Shown: in pieces, positions 46,453 through 57,958 of the stretch
How positions within the stretch are numbered: position 1 is the first letter of the stretch
Layout of the letters: each line of letters opens with the position of its first letter
From: Thalassia testudinum
Lineage: Eukaryota > Streptophyta > Magnoliopsida > Alismatales > Hydrocharitaceae
NCBI GenBank assembly: GCA_037157565.1
Contig: JAZHRO010000036.1
Coordinates: 21,812,501-21,876,500 of the forward strand
Reading direction: 5' to 3'
DNA: 64,000 nt
Translations under genes and position numbers: made by a program
The notes under the pieces: model-generated
Databases searched by the model: none
What the model was told of the DNA's origin: nothing
What the model saw: the letters and a program-made list of their open reading frames with translations, nothing else

Positions 46453-48634
46453 ATGCAAGGTAGAAGATCTCAAAATCCTGATTTGCTACCACCATTAGAA
46501 AGAAATCCTAGAAGATCTATTTATCCAGGATCTGAATCTAAACCCTCTATAATGGCTAGTCACCACGAGGAAGAAGAGATTGAAGAGGAAAATTTAGATC
46601 GTATGACTCTCTTACAAAGGTAGATCACTAACCAGAGCTGGCATCATGATTGACAAATGGAAGTCATAGTGCAGGCCATCACTCAACTCTAGAAGGGAAG
46701 GGAAAATTGGCCCCTCCGTGACTTTTGTAACCCTCCTAATGCCCAACCTGAGCCCTTTTTTAGGGTACCTTAGGATGGGGCAGATTTTGAACTCAAACCT
46801 TAGATCATTAACTTGATTCCCCACTTTCATGGCCGTGAGTCAGATGACCCCTTCCACCACCTTGAAGAGCTCCTACACATTGACAGAACCTTTGGACTTA
46901 GGAACATAAATGAAGGTACCCTGATTATGAAAATGTTCCCATTCTCCTTGAAAGATAGAGCTGCACATTGGCTAAGTACAATTGGTAGACCAATCATAAC
47001 TTGGGAAGACCTGAGAAGTACATTCCTAAAGAAATTATTCCCTGTAGGAAAAACTAATGCTCTTAGATGTGCCATAACAACCTTTAAGCAGAACCCTGGG
47101 GAACAACTACATGAGGCTTGGGAGAGGTTCAATGATTTAGCTAGAAAATGCTTCCATAATTGGATTCCGAAGTGGCACTTGGCTCATATTTTCTATTATG
47201 GGTTGAGTGATAATCTGAAGAATTTTGTTGATATGACATGTGGGAGCAATTTCCTGAGTCGAGATGCTGAGGGAGCCTTTTAATTGTTTGAGAATATGAG
47301 TGAAAATTCCCTCAACAATGCCTCAATGTCTGCCATTAACAGAGCTAATCAACCAAGGAGTGAAGTTTATGAAGTTAAAAACAATTCAAACTTGGTTGAT
47401 TTAGAGCTAATTGCATAACGATTAGACAAGGTGGAACTCGTGGGAAAGAATGTGGAGAATTTGGATAAGAAGTTGGATAACCTTCTAAAGGGTGGGAATT
47501 CCTTAGGTACACAATCTATATTAAATCCTATGGCTACCCAAGGAGTGCCTATATTAACCCACAACCAATTCCCCAACCCACTAGGTCAGGAATCAATGTA
47601 CAGCATTAATGACCTAACCATGGCTCCACCTATGAGCAAACTGTACTTGGATCCATCTCTTTTTGGGTACCAAGGAGGGACCTTGATGCCCTCGAATTCT
47701 GAACTAGGCAGCCTAATGCCTAGTTATCCTGAGGATGTGAATGCACTCCAGGGTTACACTAGAAATGAGCTTTATTTAAACACTTACAACCCTGGATGGT
47801 GCAACCATCCTAACTTTGCTTGGTCAAGTTAGAAACCCGCCCAGGGTCCTAACTTGACTAACCAAACACTTATGGGCAACTTAGTAGGTACACACAACCA
47901 CACACATAGGGTCCTAACTTGACTAACCAAACACTTATGGGCAACTTAGTAGGTACACACAACCACACACATACCAGTCACAACCTACTCAGGAAAACCA
48001 TCCCACTGATCTAAGCATGGTCCTCAAAGAAATGAGAGAGATGAATCTAAGACATAAGGAAGAAATGAATCAATTGAGGACAGAATTGATGGGACGACTG
48101 GACTAGCTAGTAGATGCTAGACAACACAGGATGCTACCATCATAGCCCATCCCAAACCCCAGAAATTTCAATAGGGTTAACCAACACAACACAAGAGAGC
48201 AACAGGCACATTTAGTTCAACCTGCTCCCCAGCACCCACCTAGTTTTTCTAACCCTAATCAAGCTCTACCTATTTTACAGAACCCACCTCAACTTTCTAA
48301 CCCTAATGCTTTTGTTGGTGTGGTAACCTTGAGAAGTGGGAGACAGATCCAAGATCCTTACCGTTCTAAATCTAAATCTAAACAAGATCTTGAGGAGCCC
48401 GAATTTGACCTAGGAGATCAAGAAGACAAGGATCAGGACCCAAACACTCATGATTTCTCTCAAGCTCCCTTTCCTGAAGCCTTGAACAAACCTAGGAAAA
48501 AGAAAACCAATCCATCTGAGGAGTGGCTTGATATTTTTAAACAAGTCCAGGTGAACATACCACTCCTTGAAACTATTGAGAATATCCCAGCTTGCGCGAA
48601 ATTTTTAAAGGAAATGTGCATACCTAAACGCTAG
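46453..48634 (+). pseudogene. E gag
   Basis: Opens MQGRRSQNPDLLPP. Capsid motifs IPHFHGRESDDPFHH, MFPFSLKDRAAHW, LFPVGKTNALRCAIT and HEAWERFNDLARKC. Stops at 46621, 46738-46803, 47281, 47416 and 47830. A 65-bp tandem duplication (47843-47972) and another indel shift the frame. The last segment (48320-48634) has TLRSGRQIQDP and ends LKEMCIPKR, as B ends before its protease. Confidence 0.87.
47843..47972. repeat. 65-bp exact tandem duplication in E gag
   Basis: Copies 47843-47907 and 47908-47972 appear identical (agggtcctaacttgactaac... to ...ccacacacat). At 65 bp it is not a multiple of three. Being unmutated in a heavily decayed element, it is recent. Confidence 0.9.
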
Positions 48635-49270
48635 GCCAAATCAACAAAAAGGGTAGTATTATCTGAACAAGCTAGTGCAGTTATCCTTAGAAACCTACCC
48701 TGAAAACAAAAAGATCCAGGAGCCCCTCTAATCTCATGTGTTATTGGAGATATTACTTTTGATAGCACTCTGTTAGATTTAGGTGCCTCCATAAATTTAA
48801 TCCCCACTATGTTATACGAAAAATTTAACTTTGGAGAGTTAAAACCTACTGAAGTCACATTACAACTAGCTGATTAATCTATGACCACACCATGGGGGAT
48901 TGTTGAGGATATAATTGTCAAGATCTAGGATTTTTATTTTCCTGTGGATTTCTTGGTCCTTGACATGGAGGTACCAAAGAACTTGAAGAACACCCTGATA
49001 ATTCTAGGATGACCATTTTTAGCTACTGCAAAGGAAAATATTGGCTGTGAATCTAGCAATATGGAAATCAAATTTGAGGATAAGAAGACAAAAGTTAACA
49101 TCTTTAAGGCCATCAAACAATTTGAGGATTGTGGAATGATAGAAGACTCTGAGGACAATACCGTTGAATATTGTATGGAATTAAGTATAACCCAATCTGA
49201 TCCTACAGGCCTTGACACACAAACCAATCAAGAGGTCAGCCCATTAATCACTGACTTGATTCCGTGACCT
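48635..49270 (+). pseudogene. E protease
   Basis: PLISCVIGDITFDSTLLDLGASINLIP with the DLGAS active site (48776-48790), VTLQLAD, FYFPVDFLVLDMEVP and TLIILG-PFLATAKENI, with stops at SAD-S, KI-D and G-P (Arg codon to TGA). The following linker is acidic. Confidence 0.85.
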
Positions 49271-50400
49271 CTTGAGGGTACTGATCCACCACTAGATTCA
49301 TTATCCCAAGGACCCAAACCTGAACTTAAACCTCTTCCAAATCATCTAAAATATGTTTTCTTGGGATCTGATCAGACTTACCCTTTAATCATTAGCTCTC
49401 ATCTAACCCATACTCAAGAAAAGCAATTTATTCAAGTGTTGGGAAGAAACAGTAGAGCAATTGGTTGGACATTAGATGATCTGAAAGGAATCATCCCACT
49501 TATTGCACCCATAGAATCTATACTGAGGACTGATTGAGACCCTCTCGAGAAATGCAGAGACAGTTGAATCCTAACATGCGACAGGTAGTGAAAAAGGAAA
49601 TAATCAAGTGGTTGGACGCGGGAATAATATACCCAATCTCTGACAGCCCATGGATCAGTCCTGTACAAGTGGTTCCTAAGAAAGCTGGGCTGACTGTGAT
49701 TACTACTGATGATGGGGAATTGATTCCAACCCACACAGCTTCCTCTTGGAGAGTCTGTATTGACTACTGGAAGTTGAATAGTGCTATCAAGAAAGACCAC
49801 TTTCCACTTCCCTTCATTGATCAAATCCTGGAAAGACTAGCCGGCCAACAATTCTTCTGTTTCTTGGATGGCTATTCTGGCTACAATCAAGTAGCTATCC
49901 ACCCCGAGGATCAAGAGAAAACCATCTTCACATGTCCCTACGGAACATTTTCCTTTCGTAGAATGCCTTTTGGATTATGAAATGCACCTGCAACCTTTCA
50001 AAGGTGCATGCTTGCAATCTTTTCAGACATGGTGGGTGATTTCATGGAAATCTTCATGGGCAATTTTTCTGTGTTTGGGGACTCTTTTGAATCATGTCTA
50101 ATCAATCTTGAAAAGACTTTACAAAAATGCATTGAGGTGAATCTTGTTCTATCTTGCGAAAAGAGTCACTTCATGGTCAAGGAGGGCATACTCCTTAGCC
50201 ATGTTATGTCTGAAAAGTGAATTGAAGTGGATAAAGCCAAGGTGGACACTATAATCAAACTTTCATCACCTTCGATAGTTAAGAAAGTAAGATCGTTTCT
50301 CGGACATGTGGGATTTTACCGTCAATTTATTAAGGACTTTTCTAAGGTGGTGAGGCCCTTAAGCAACTTGTTTGTAAAAGATCAATCCTTTGATTTTGAT
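49270..50400 (+). pseudogene. E pol: reverse transcriptase with altered catalytic box
   Basis: PSREMQRQLNPNMRQVVKKEIIKW, KKAGLTVITTDDGE, WRVCIDYWKLN, DGYSGYNQVAIHPEDQ and FRRMPFGL. The FMDD box reads FMGN (GGC 50059-50061, AAT 50062-50064), losing both catalytic aspartates. NLVLSCEKSHFMV and SFLGHVGFYRQFI follow. Stops at 49978 and 50218. Confidence 0.9.
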
Positions 50401-52186
50401 TCAAATTGCTTAAAGGCTTTTAATCAGCTAAAGGTGGCTATTACACAATCACCCATCTTTCAACCTCCTAATTGGGATCATCCCTTCGAAATCATGACCG
50501 GCGCCTCTGATTATGCCATCGTGGCAGTCTTGGGACAAAAGGTAAACAAGAAACTGTCTGTGATTTACTACGCTAGCAAAACTCTGGATAAGGCTCAAAG
50601 AAACTACACCACTATAGAAAAAGAGTTGTTAGCCGTAGCGTTTGCTCTAGAAAAGTTTATACCTTACCAACTAGGATCTCATGTCACAATCTTCATAGAT
50701 CATACTGCATTAAGGCACTTGATGTCTAAAAAGGACACAAAACCTAGATTAATCAGATGAATCCTTCTACTGCAAGAATTTGATTTAGAAATCAAAGACA
50801 AATCTGGTGCCCAAAATGTAGTAGCAGATCATCTCTCCAGAATCCTTGTAGATTCTACAACTCCTCAACTCTGTGATTCTTTCCCTGATGAGACTCTCTT
50901 GACTATTTGCAAACTACCTTGGTTTGCAGATATTGTCAACTATTTGGCCATCAGAAAACTACCCATGGATTGGTCTAAGCATAAGCAGGATAAGTTGATT
51001 TCCAATGCCAAATACTACTTTTGGGAAGACCCAAAGCTATTCAAAGTTTGCGCAGATCAGGTTATTCGCCGTTGTATTCCAGATGAGATCACAAGTGTAC
51101 TAGAATTCTGCCACACTTTTGCATGTGGAGGTCACTTCTCAGGAAAAAAAGATGGTAGCCAAGGTACAGCAGAGTGGATTATATTGGCTATCTTTATTCC
51201 GTGAATCATACAACTTCTGCAAGTCATGTATCAATTGCCAAACTTTAGGAAACATGCCCCTAAATCCAGTCCTTGAAGTCGAAATCTTTGATGTTTGGGG
51301 CATTGATTTTATGGGACCTTTTACCAATTCATTTGGGTACCTATACATTCTGGTGGCAGTTGATTATGTATCCAAATGGATTGAGGCCATCCCAACCCGA
51401 ACCAATGATCATAAAGTGGTCATGGATTTTGTAAAGAACATCTTTAGTCGGTTTGGTGTGCTCAAAGCTCTGATTAGTGATAGTGGGTCCCATTTCACTC
51501 ACATCCAATTCAGAACCTTACTAGCCAAGAATGGAATCACTCACAGAATATCTACTCCATACCATCCACAAACCAACGGACAAGTCAAAATCTCCAATCG
51601 AAAAATTAAATAGATCCTTCAAAAGACGATCGGTCCAAATCGAAAGGATTGGTCTACCAAATTGGATGACACTCTCTGGACCTATCGGATTGCGTATAAA
51701 ACTCCAATTGGAACGTCTCCATTCCGTTTGGCCTACGAAAAATCTTATCATATACCCGTTGAGCTTGAACATAAAGCTTATTGGGCAATCAGAACATTTA
51801 ACTTGGATCTTGATCGATCTGGACAACAAAGAAAACTCCAATTGACTGAATTGGATGAAATTCGGAATGATGCTTATGAGAGCATGAGAATCTATAAGAA
51901 TAGGACAAAAGCTTTACATGATAAGTACATCTCCAGAAAAAGCTTTGTCCCTAATCAAAAGGTTTGGTTATTTGATGCATGCTTGAAGCTCTTTCTGGGA
52001 AAATTACGATCAAAGTGGATAGGTCCCTTCATTATAAGAAAAGTCTACCCTCACGGAGCTGTGCTTATCCTGGATCCCAAGATTGAAAATGAGACAAAGG
52101 TGAATGGTCATAGATTGAAGCCTTTTATCACGCAGAACTGTGATCCCATTCCTAATGGTCACAAGAACCTTTTGGAATCTTCTTAA
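50400..52186 (+). pseudogene. E pol: RNase H and integrase
   Basis: RNase [54 protein letters not shown]. Integrase: CHTFACGGHF..CINCQ, GIDFMGPFTN (D), LISDSGSHF (D). The third catalytic residue is Lys (AAA 51587-51589, GQVKISN) instead of Glu. YHIPVELEHKAYWAI and KLRSKWIGPFII precede the natural stop at 52184-52186. A frameshift near 51130-51200 and TGA at 50758 add to the damage. Confidence 0.9.
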
Positions 52187-53938
52187 AAGCTAAACTGAGT
52201 TTGGCAAATGACGTTAAACTTAGTGCTAGCTGGGAGACAACCCAACTCTATACAAGTAACTCTACATCCTCTGCATTCAGACTGGCCTGGATTAACAAGC
52301 ATAGTCAAGTGATATCCACTCCTCTTGCTTATTATATTTTGATTTTCATGCATACATTTCAATGAGGACATTGTAATGAATAGGCATGGGGGGTTGGACA
52401 CTGCATGTGTAATTTTTATGTCAAAGAAAAAATTGCATTTAGGCATAAAGAATTTTTATTAAGGTTTTATTAGGGATTTATTCTTAAGTTGATTCCTGAG
52501 TTTAGAATCCAGTACAATTTCACACTTATACATAGAATTTGCAATGGATCCTCTGTGAAAATCGATAAACATCTTTAGTTGGTCGAGAAGTAGCAATGCT
52601 TCTTCTCCTAAACCCTTGGATAGTAATTAGGGAGTCAGGAAAACTATCTTCTAACATATCCACCAAACAAGTGTGAGGTGAGAGTAGAAAGTCTACTGGT
52701 GCTCAAAGGCTAATATGAGGAATTTTAAACTCTGGATAATAAGATAATGATACTCAGGTTAGGAATAGTTTTTATTCTCAATTTCTGCATACATGTTCTT
52801 AGTGCGAATCTCTTGAGAGCCACCAAATAAGGCAAATACACAGAGAGCAGGTTCTGATAAAATTAGAACTGAGGTTGATGGTCACAACCATCTTTTACGG
52901 AATCCTCGGCTGAAGGAGAGTATTAATGTCAAGGTCAAAAATACATTGTCCTATTCATTCCCTTCCCAGTGCCAAGAACAGGCACTTCCACCAAATAAGT
53001 CACTTGATATCCTCTTCAACACCCATAATCCCGAATAATGCCTCGTAAATAAAAGTTCGTATGTTGCATTGCATTAGTAGATATTTAAAAAAAAAGGAAG
53101 AGAGAGAAAATAGAATAACAATATATATATATACATAGAAAAAAATTAGAAAGAAAGAAAAAGTAGAAAAGAAAAAAAAAGGGAGTTTATAAGTGTTTTT
53201 AGAATTTATTTCAAGTGTAATGGGGCAACAACACCTACCACCCTCACGATCCACCAAATATAGCCTTGACCTACTTTTTTGTATTTCTGGCCGCCTGAAT
53301 ACGGGTTGAGGAATTCTGACTTAGTCTTAAAGTTATCAGAACCTAATCAAAGTGTTAATGCCAGGAGAGACCACCAAATATATTGATAAATCTGGTGAGA
53401 TAATGAGCTCAAAAAGAAAGACAAGAAAAGATAAGATAAGAAAAAGAAAAAGGAAGAGAGACAACGGAGAGAGAATGAGTACAAAGGAACTAAAGAGAGC
53501 ACAGTTTCTCACCTCTCTCTAAGTTGAATTATTTCATAATTTGGAAATATAGGTTCTGAAGTACTAGTCTATATGTAGCACCAGATGAGTGTGAGCCACC
53601 AAATTCAAATCTACTTAACTCAGAAATCTTCTACTTAAGCCAAAAGCCGGGGTTGAATACATTGGTTACTTTATAACCCCGAGGGAAGAAGTTTGCCTAT
53701 CCCAATAGATTTTTACTAAGGGTCAAGTATGAGATTTAGATGAGGATTGGCTTTCACTTGGATCCGTTGCATAGGCTACAAGAAAACACATTCACGATTA
53801 TCTGGATTACTAAAGCGTCGGATGTAAACAAAAGACATAAACCTCTAGTCAAACTTTTGGTAAAAATTACTCATGTAGGCCCACTTTGCATTTAGTCATG
53901 CATTTGCTAGAAACTAGCAAGATTTAGGCATGGGGGTG
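52187..53938 (+). other. E post-pol non-coding region
   Basis: Post-pol motif (52209-52245), CAATG-AGGA-CATTG (52360-52373) with GGCATGGGGGG (52383-52393), then ~1.5 kb carrying six CCACCAAA motifs (52660-53603) and purine-rich tracts. Ends with perfect GCTAG-AAA-CTAGC (53906-53918) and TTTAGGCATGGGGGTG at the LTR. No gene seen. Confidence 0.7.
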
Positions 53939-53949
53939 TGATTGCACAG
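53939..53949 (+). mobile_element. Element E 3' LTR, first 11 bp
   Basis: TGATTGCACAG, directly after the polypurine tract. The last five bases CACAG are the TSD of F; the LTR resumes at 57959. Confidence 0.9.
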
Positions 53950-56900
53950 TGGTAGCGTGCTTTCAATCAACTCAGTAATTAAGTTAATTTCACTTAATTA
54001 AGAGTAGAAGAAGTCACTTAGGTTAACTCGAAATTGTGTCGGTTGTGTAGTATAGGGTTAAATTAACCTAACATTTTAGAAATTCTTACTGGTTGAGTCC
54101 AGGTCGTTCACTGGGAGGTATAATAATTTTCTCCAAATTCACCAATTCTCATTTATTTCTCTATAAGTTTAGGAGGTATAACTAGGTTGATTTTAAAACA
54201 TGAATTTTGCCAAAATATTTAAACTATAAAGAATATACAAAATTCCATGTGAAAAACATATTTACTCAAATAATCTTCTTTATTAGCAAGTAAACATGTT
54301 AGATTTCCAATTTTATTTCAAAAGAAATTTAAGCAATTAAAAGTTGTTCTATTAAAACATGCCTTTTAACAATTAAGAACAAAAAGTAATTAAAATGATG
54401 CAAGAAAAGATTTTCTTTATTTATTTCTTCAACCTCTCATCTTCTTCTTTTTTTTCTCTTCTTCTCTCTCTCGAGATCTTTTCTTACCTTTCTTCTGTTC
54501 TGTTCCTGCCTTCTCCTCTTCTTCCCTTAGTCTTCTCTTTTTGTTCCTTAATCTCTTTTCCTTCCTTAGTGCCTTTGCTCCTTTGTTTACTTAGCCTTCA
54601 GCTTCAGCACTTAGCATTTAACAACCATCGGCTTCTCTTTCAATTACCTTAGACTTTTAGCTGAACTAGGTTCTTTTCTACTTTTCTAACCAAAATTAAT
54701 TTTATTTGCGGCGAGGTCCTTTCGAGGATACATAGCACCCTGAGACCAAGGTGGGACCAACCCTACTCGATCCTCGCCTAATCTCAATTAGGTTTGTTTT
54801 CGATTCATTTCATTTCGATTCATAGTCTCGAGCCAATTCAACTCAACCCGGCCTCCCAAGCCTCTCGCCCTCCCATGGCACATTCACTCACGCCCACAAG
54901 GGTGCACACCTGCAGGCACACAAGCCCACACACACACACATGCACATGCTCAGATAGGATCAGATCGGTAATCGGTGCGCCGAGCGTTGACGACTAAAGA
55001 GGGCATACAACAAAATCGTTTTATCCCCAGGCGTGCGCTCAGAATCCGACGATGTGGGACTATCTAACCCCTTCCAGACCCAACTTCAAATGATCATAAC
55101 TTCCTACCTAGAGCTCCAAATCGAGTGATTTCAAGTTTGTTAGAAAGCTCTAAGGTTGATATATACAATTGCAGGGTCAATTTAAGGTTTTGATGATGTT
55201 TTCCTCTTCAATTTGAAAGATAAATTTAGGGGTTCCTACGGGTTATTTAACGCCTGGAAGTGAAATTAATATCTATAGAGTCATCAGATGGACTTTTCTT
55301 TCTTATTTAAAGGTCTATACAGGTTATACAATTAATTCTGCATCTATTAGAGTCGAATTTAAGCTCTCAAGACCTTCAGACAGTGTACAGAAGGTTGAAG
55401 TTTCTCTGAAAGCTTCAGAGTTCAAATTTCAGACTTAAAATAGATGAACAGGCACAGAGAAACATCTCTAATCGACTTAAACTAATTCTAAGGGTTGTAT
55501 CTAACTCATCTGGGCAGGATTCAAGTTTATATTTCAACAAAATGACACTGCTGTTGGTTTGGGTTCGAATGTAACCCAAATTAATAGGATTCAAATTCTC
55601 ACTAAATAAATCATCTGAGCTTACTTTATTCTCTCTCAAACCATTCAACAAATTCTCAAAAACAGTTTACACTCCTCAATACCTCAATTCGAGCTCAGAA
55701 CTCCATTATCAGACTCAGTTTGACTGTGAAGGCACAAAAATTGACTTACTGTTCAGTGCTTCTCCACAAGAAATCAAAGCCTCGAATAAAGTCTTCTCAT
55801 CCTCAAGAACTTATTCAGATCTTCAGATAGGTGTTCTAACCAACATTTCTAGGGTTATAGGCTCATCGCCTGAGCTTCAAAATATGTTTGTTCGTCAGAG
55901 CCATTAGAAGGTTGTTACAGTATTTTGAGGGTTTAAACAGCTTCGGTGCATTGCATTGAAGCTTCTAGGTTCCTTCAATGCTCTTCAGATCTTTCCTAAC
56001 AGACTTCTCCAACTCCGTCGGAGTTGGAGAAGATGAAGTCAAATCTTTGGCTCTAGACATTAAATCTTCAAACAAATATCCTCAAGACAATCAGTGATCC
56101 ATATTACATCATTTTGGAGCTTCTCAACATATTCTAGAGGCTGAAACACAGTTTTGGCTCGCCGGAGCTCATCGGAGCTCCAGTGAGTCCAGAAAATATG
56201 AAAAGTGTGTACAGATTGATTAAACATACCATTTTTGATTTAGAAAGAATCCTGAGGTTGCAAGGAACCTCAGTATCACATTTAATTCCTCATTTGTCTC
56301 TTTAAATGTAAGATTTGACAATGAAATCATTTCTTTAAAAATTTGATTTGAAATAAGCTCAGGACTTGTTTAACCACTCGATTGAGAGGTTAAAACAAGT
56401 CAACAAGTAATAGTAGTCATAATTATATAGTTAATTAATAGTTTGAACTGTTCCTGAGCTACCATTGACAGCGAGCTTAGGAACTTAATTATATTTGGGC
56501 ATTTAATTTATATGTGGTATTTATATGCATTATAGTGTCAATTAGGGTTCATAAGTGGTGAATAGATGATGAAGAACCCTATGAAGGTGAAATTAAGTCG
56601 ATTACTGTCACCATGGATAGTGTCAGTAGTCGATGAAGGTGAAATTTGAATTAGGCGATTAGGTGATTCAATTAAGCGATTAAGTGATTTAGAAGTGATT
56701 ATGGAAGTTAAAGGAAGGTGTACAGTGAATTAAAAAGACAAGATTAAAGGTTTGGCGAGCTCAAGGAGCTTGTCGGAGTCAGAGAAGATGAAACTAAAAT
56801 TCTAAAATTACATCTAATCTAACTACCTACCTACCTAACTAAGCTAGCCTACTCCTACTCCTACTCCTAATCTACTGTTACCTGGACGAAGGGGTCAATA

Positions 56901-57953
56901 GGGTTCCGCCGAAGGTTCATAGCGGACGATGAAATCAGAGGGTGGAAGAAAGATCTTCGGAGGGTGGATTTGAGGTGGAGCGGAGGATTCCTTAGGTCGG
57001 CGCCTGTGTCAGAGACACCGAAGACCACGGCGGACCTCCTCGGCTAATTAAGATGGACGGAGGAAGTCAGAAATTGAAATGGAAAGTCACTGGAGTTTTG
57101 GACAAATAGCCTATCGAAGTCGGCTACAGTGTTAGAAGAGGGAAGGGAGCCAACTTGAGTAAAATCCGATGGGTGAAGGGGTATTTATAGCATTTGGCAG
57201 GGAAAAGAATGGCGGGGTCTGGCCGAAGAAGGAGCTTGAGGAGCTTAACCTCCGTCGTCGTCTTCGACGATGGTGAGGTTATCTCCCACTGAAAAATAGG
57301 ATTTCCGGTTAATCCAGACTGGTGGATGAAGTGGAGGTGGTGAGCGCAAGTTGCAAGAGCTTGGATAAAGAAGGTTGATGTCAGCAGGGCGGTAATCGCG
57401 CTGTGGGGTGACTCTCTGCCACCAGCCGTTCATTCGGCTGAAGAAGAAGAAGAGGAAAAGGGACTTAAATGAAATAAAACTTAAGGAACTATGTGAGAAA
57501 TAAGGACCCAACTGTAATGAATTTTAAGGACCAAATTGTAAACTCAGGTTTTGAAGGTTTATTTTAATTTAGATCTTTTTCAACTTTTTATATATGTTGG
57601 TAAATAAGGTAAATATTATATTTTCACCTTGAATTTACATTTTTGACCTTTTCAGATTAATTTATTAGATTAAGTAAAATTACTTAAGTTATTATATGCT
57701 TAGGTATACATTATGTTTAAGTTACTTAACTTATTAATTAAGGGAATGATTAATAGGATTTCGAGTCCAATTATTATCTAAATTATTAATAATGTTAATT
57801 GAATGATAAAATGTCATTTTTAACTTATTTTAAAGTCCTTTACTAAATATCCCTTATTTTATAATTAACCCTTATATATTCATAACCTTAGGTAATTAAC
57901 TAGGAAGACTAGTTAATTAGGGGCAATTAGAGATCATAATGAGTGTCTCATCA
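53950..57953 (-). mobile_element. F: solo LTR of a B-like family
   Basis: 4,004 bp flanked by CACAG (53945-53949 and 57954-57958), with plus-strand ends TGGTAGC and CTCATCA, the latter as in B. The minus strand has a TATA box (TATAAATA, 57189-57182), a purine-rich stretch opposite the CT-rich zone 54400-54560, the GAACGACC block (54120-54095) and the tRNA-Asp-complementary site (54057-54038). There is no PBS, coding region or polypurine tract, so one LTR remains after LTR-LTR recombination. Short ORFs inside are not convincing. Confidence 0.85.
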
Positions 57954-57958
57954 CACAG

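Noticed and set aside
53950..57953. Host intergenic sequence or a DNA transposon between E's polypurine tract and LTR
   Set aside because: Flanking CACAG duplication, TG..CA ends, TATA box and U5 motifs fit a solo LTR; no terminal inverted repeats.
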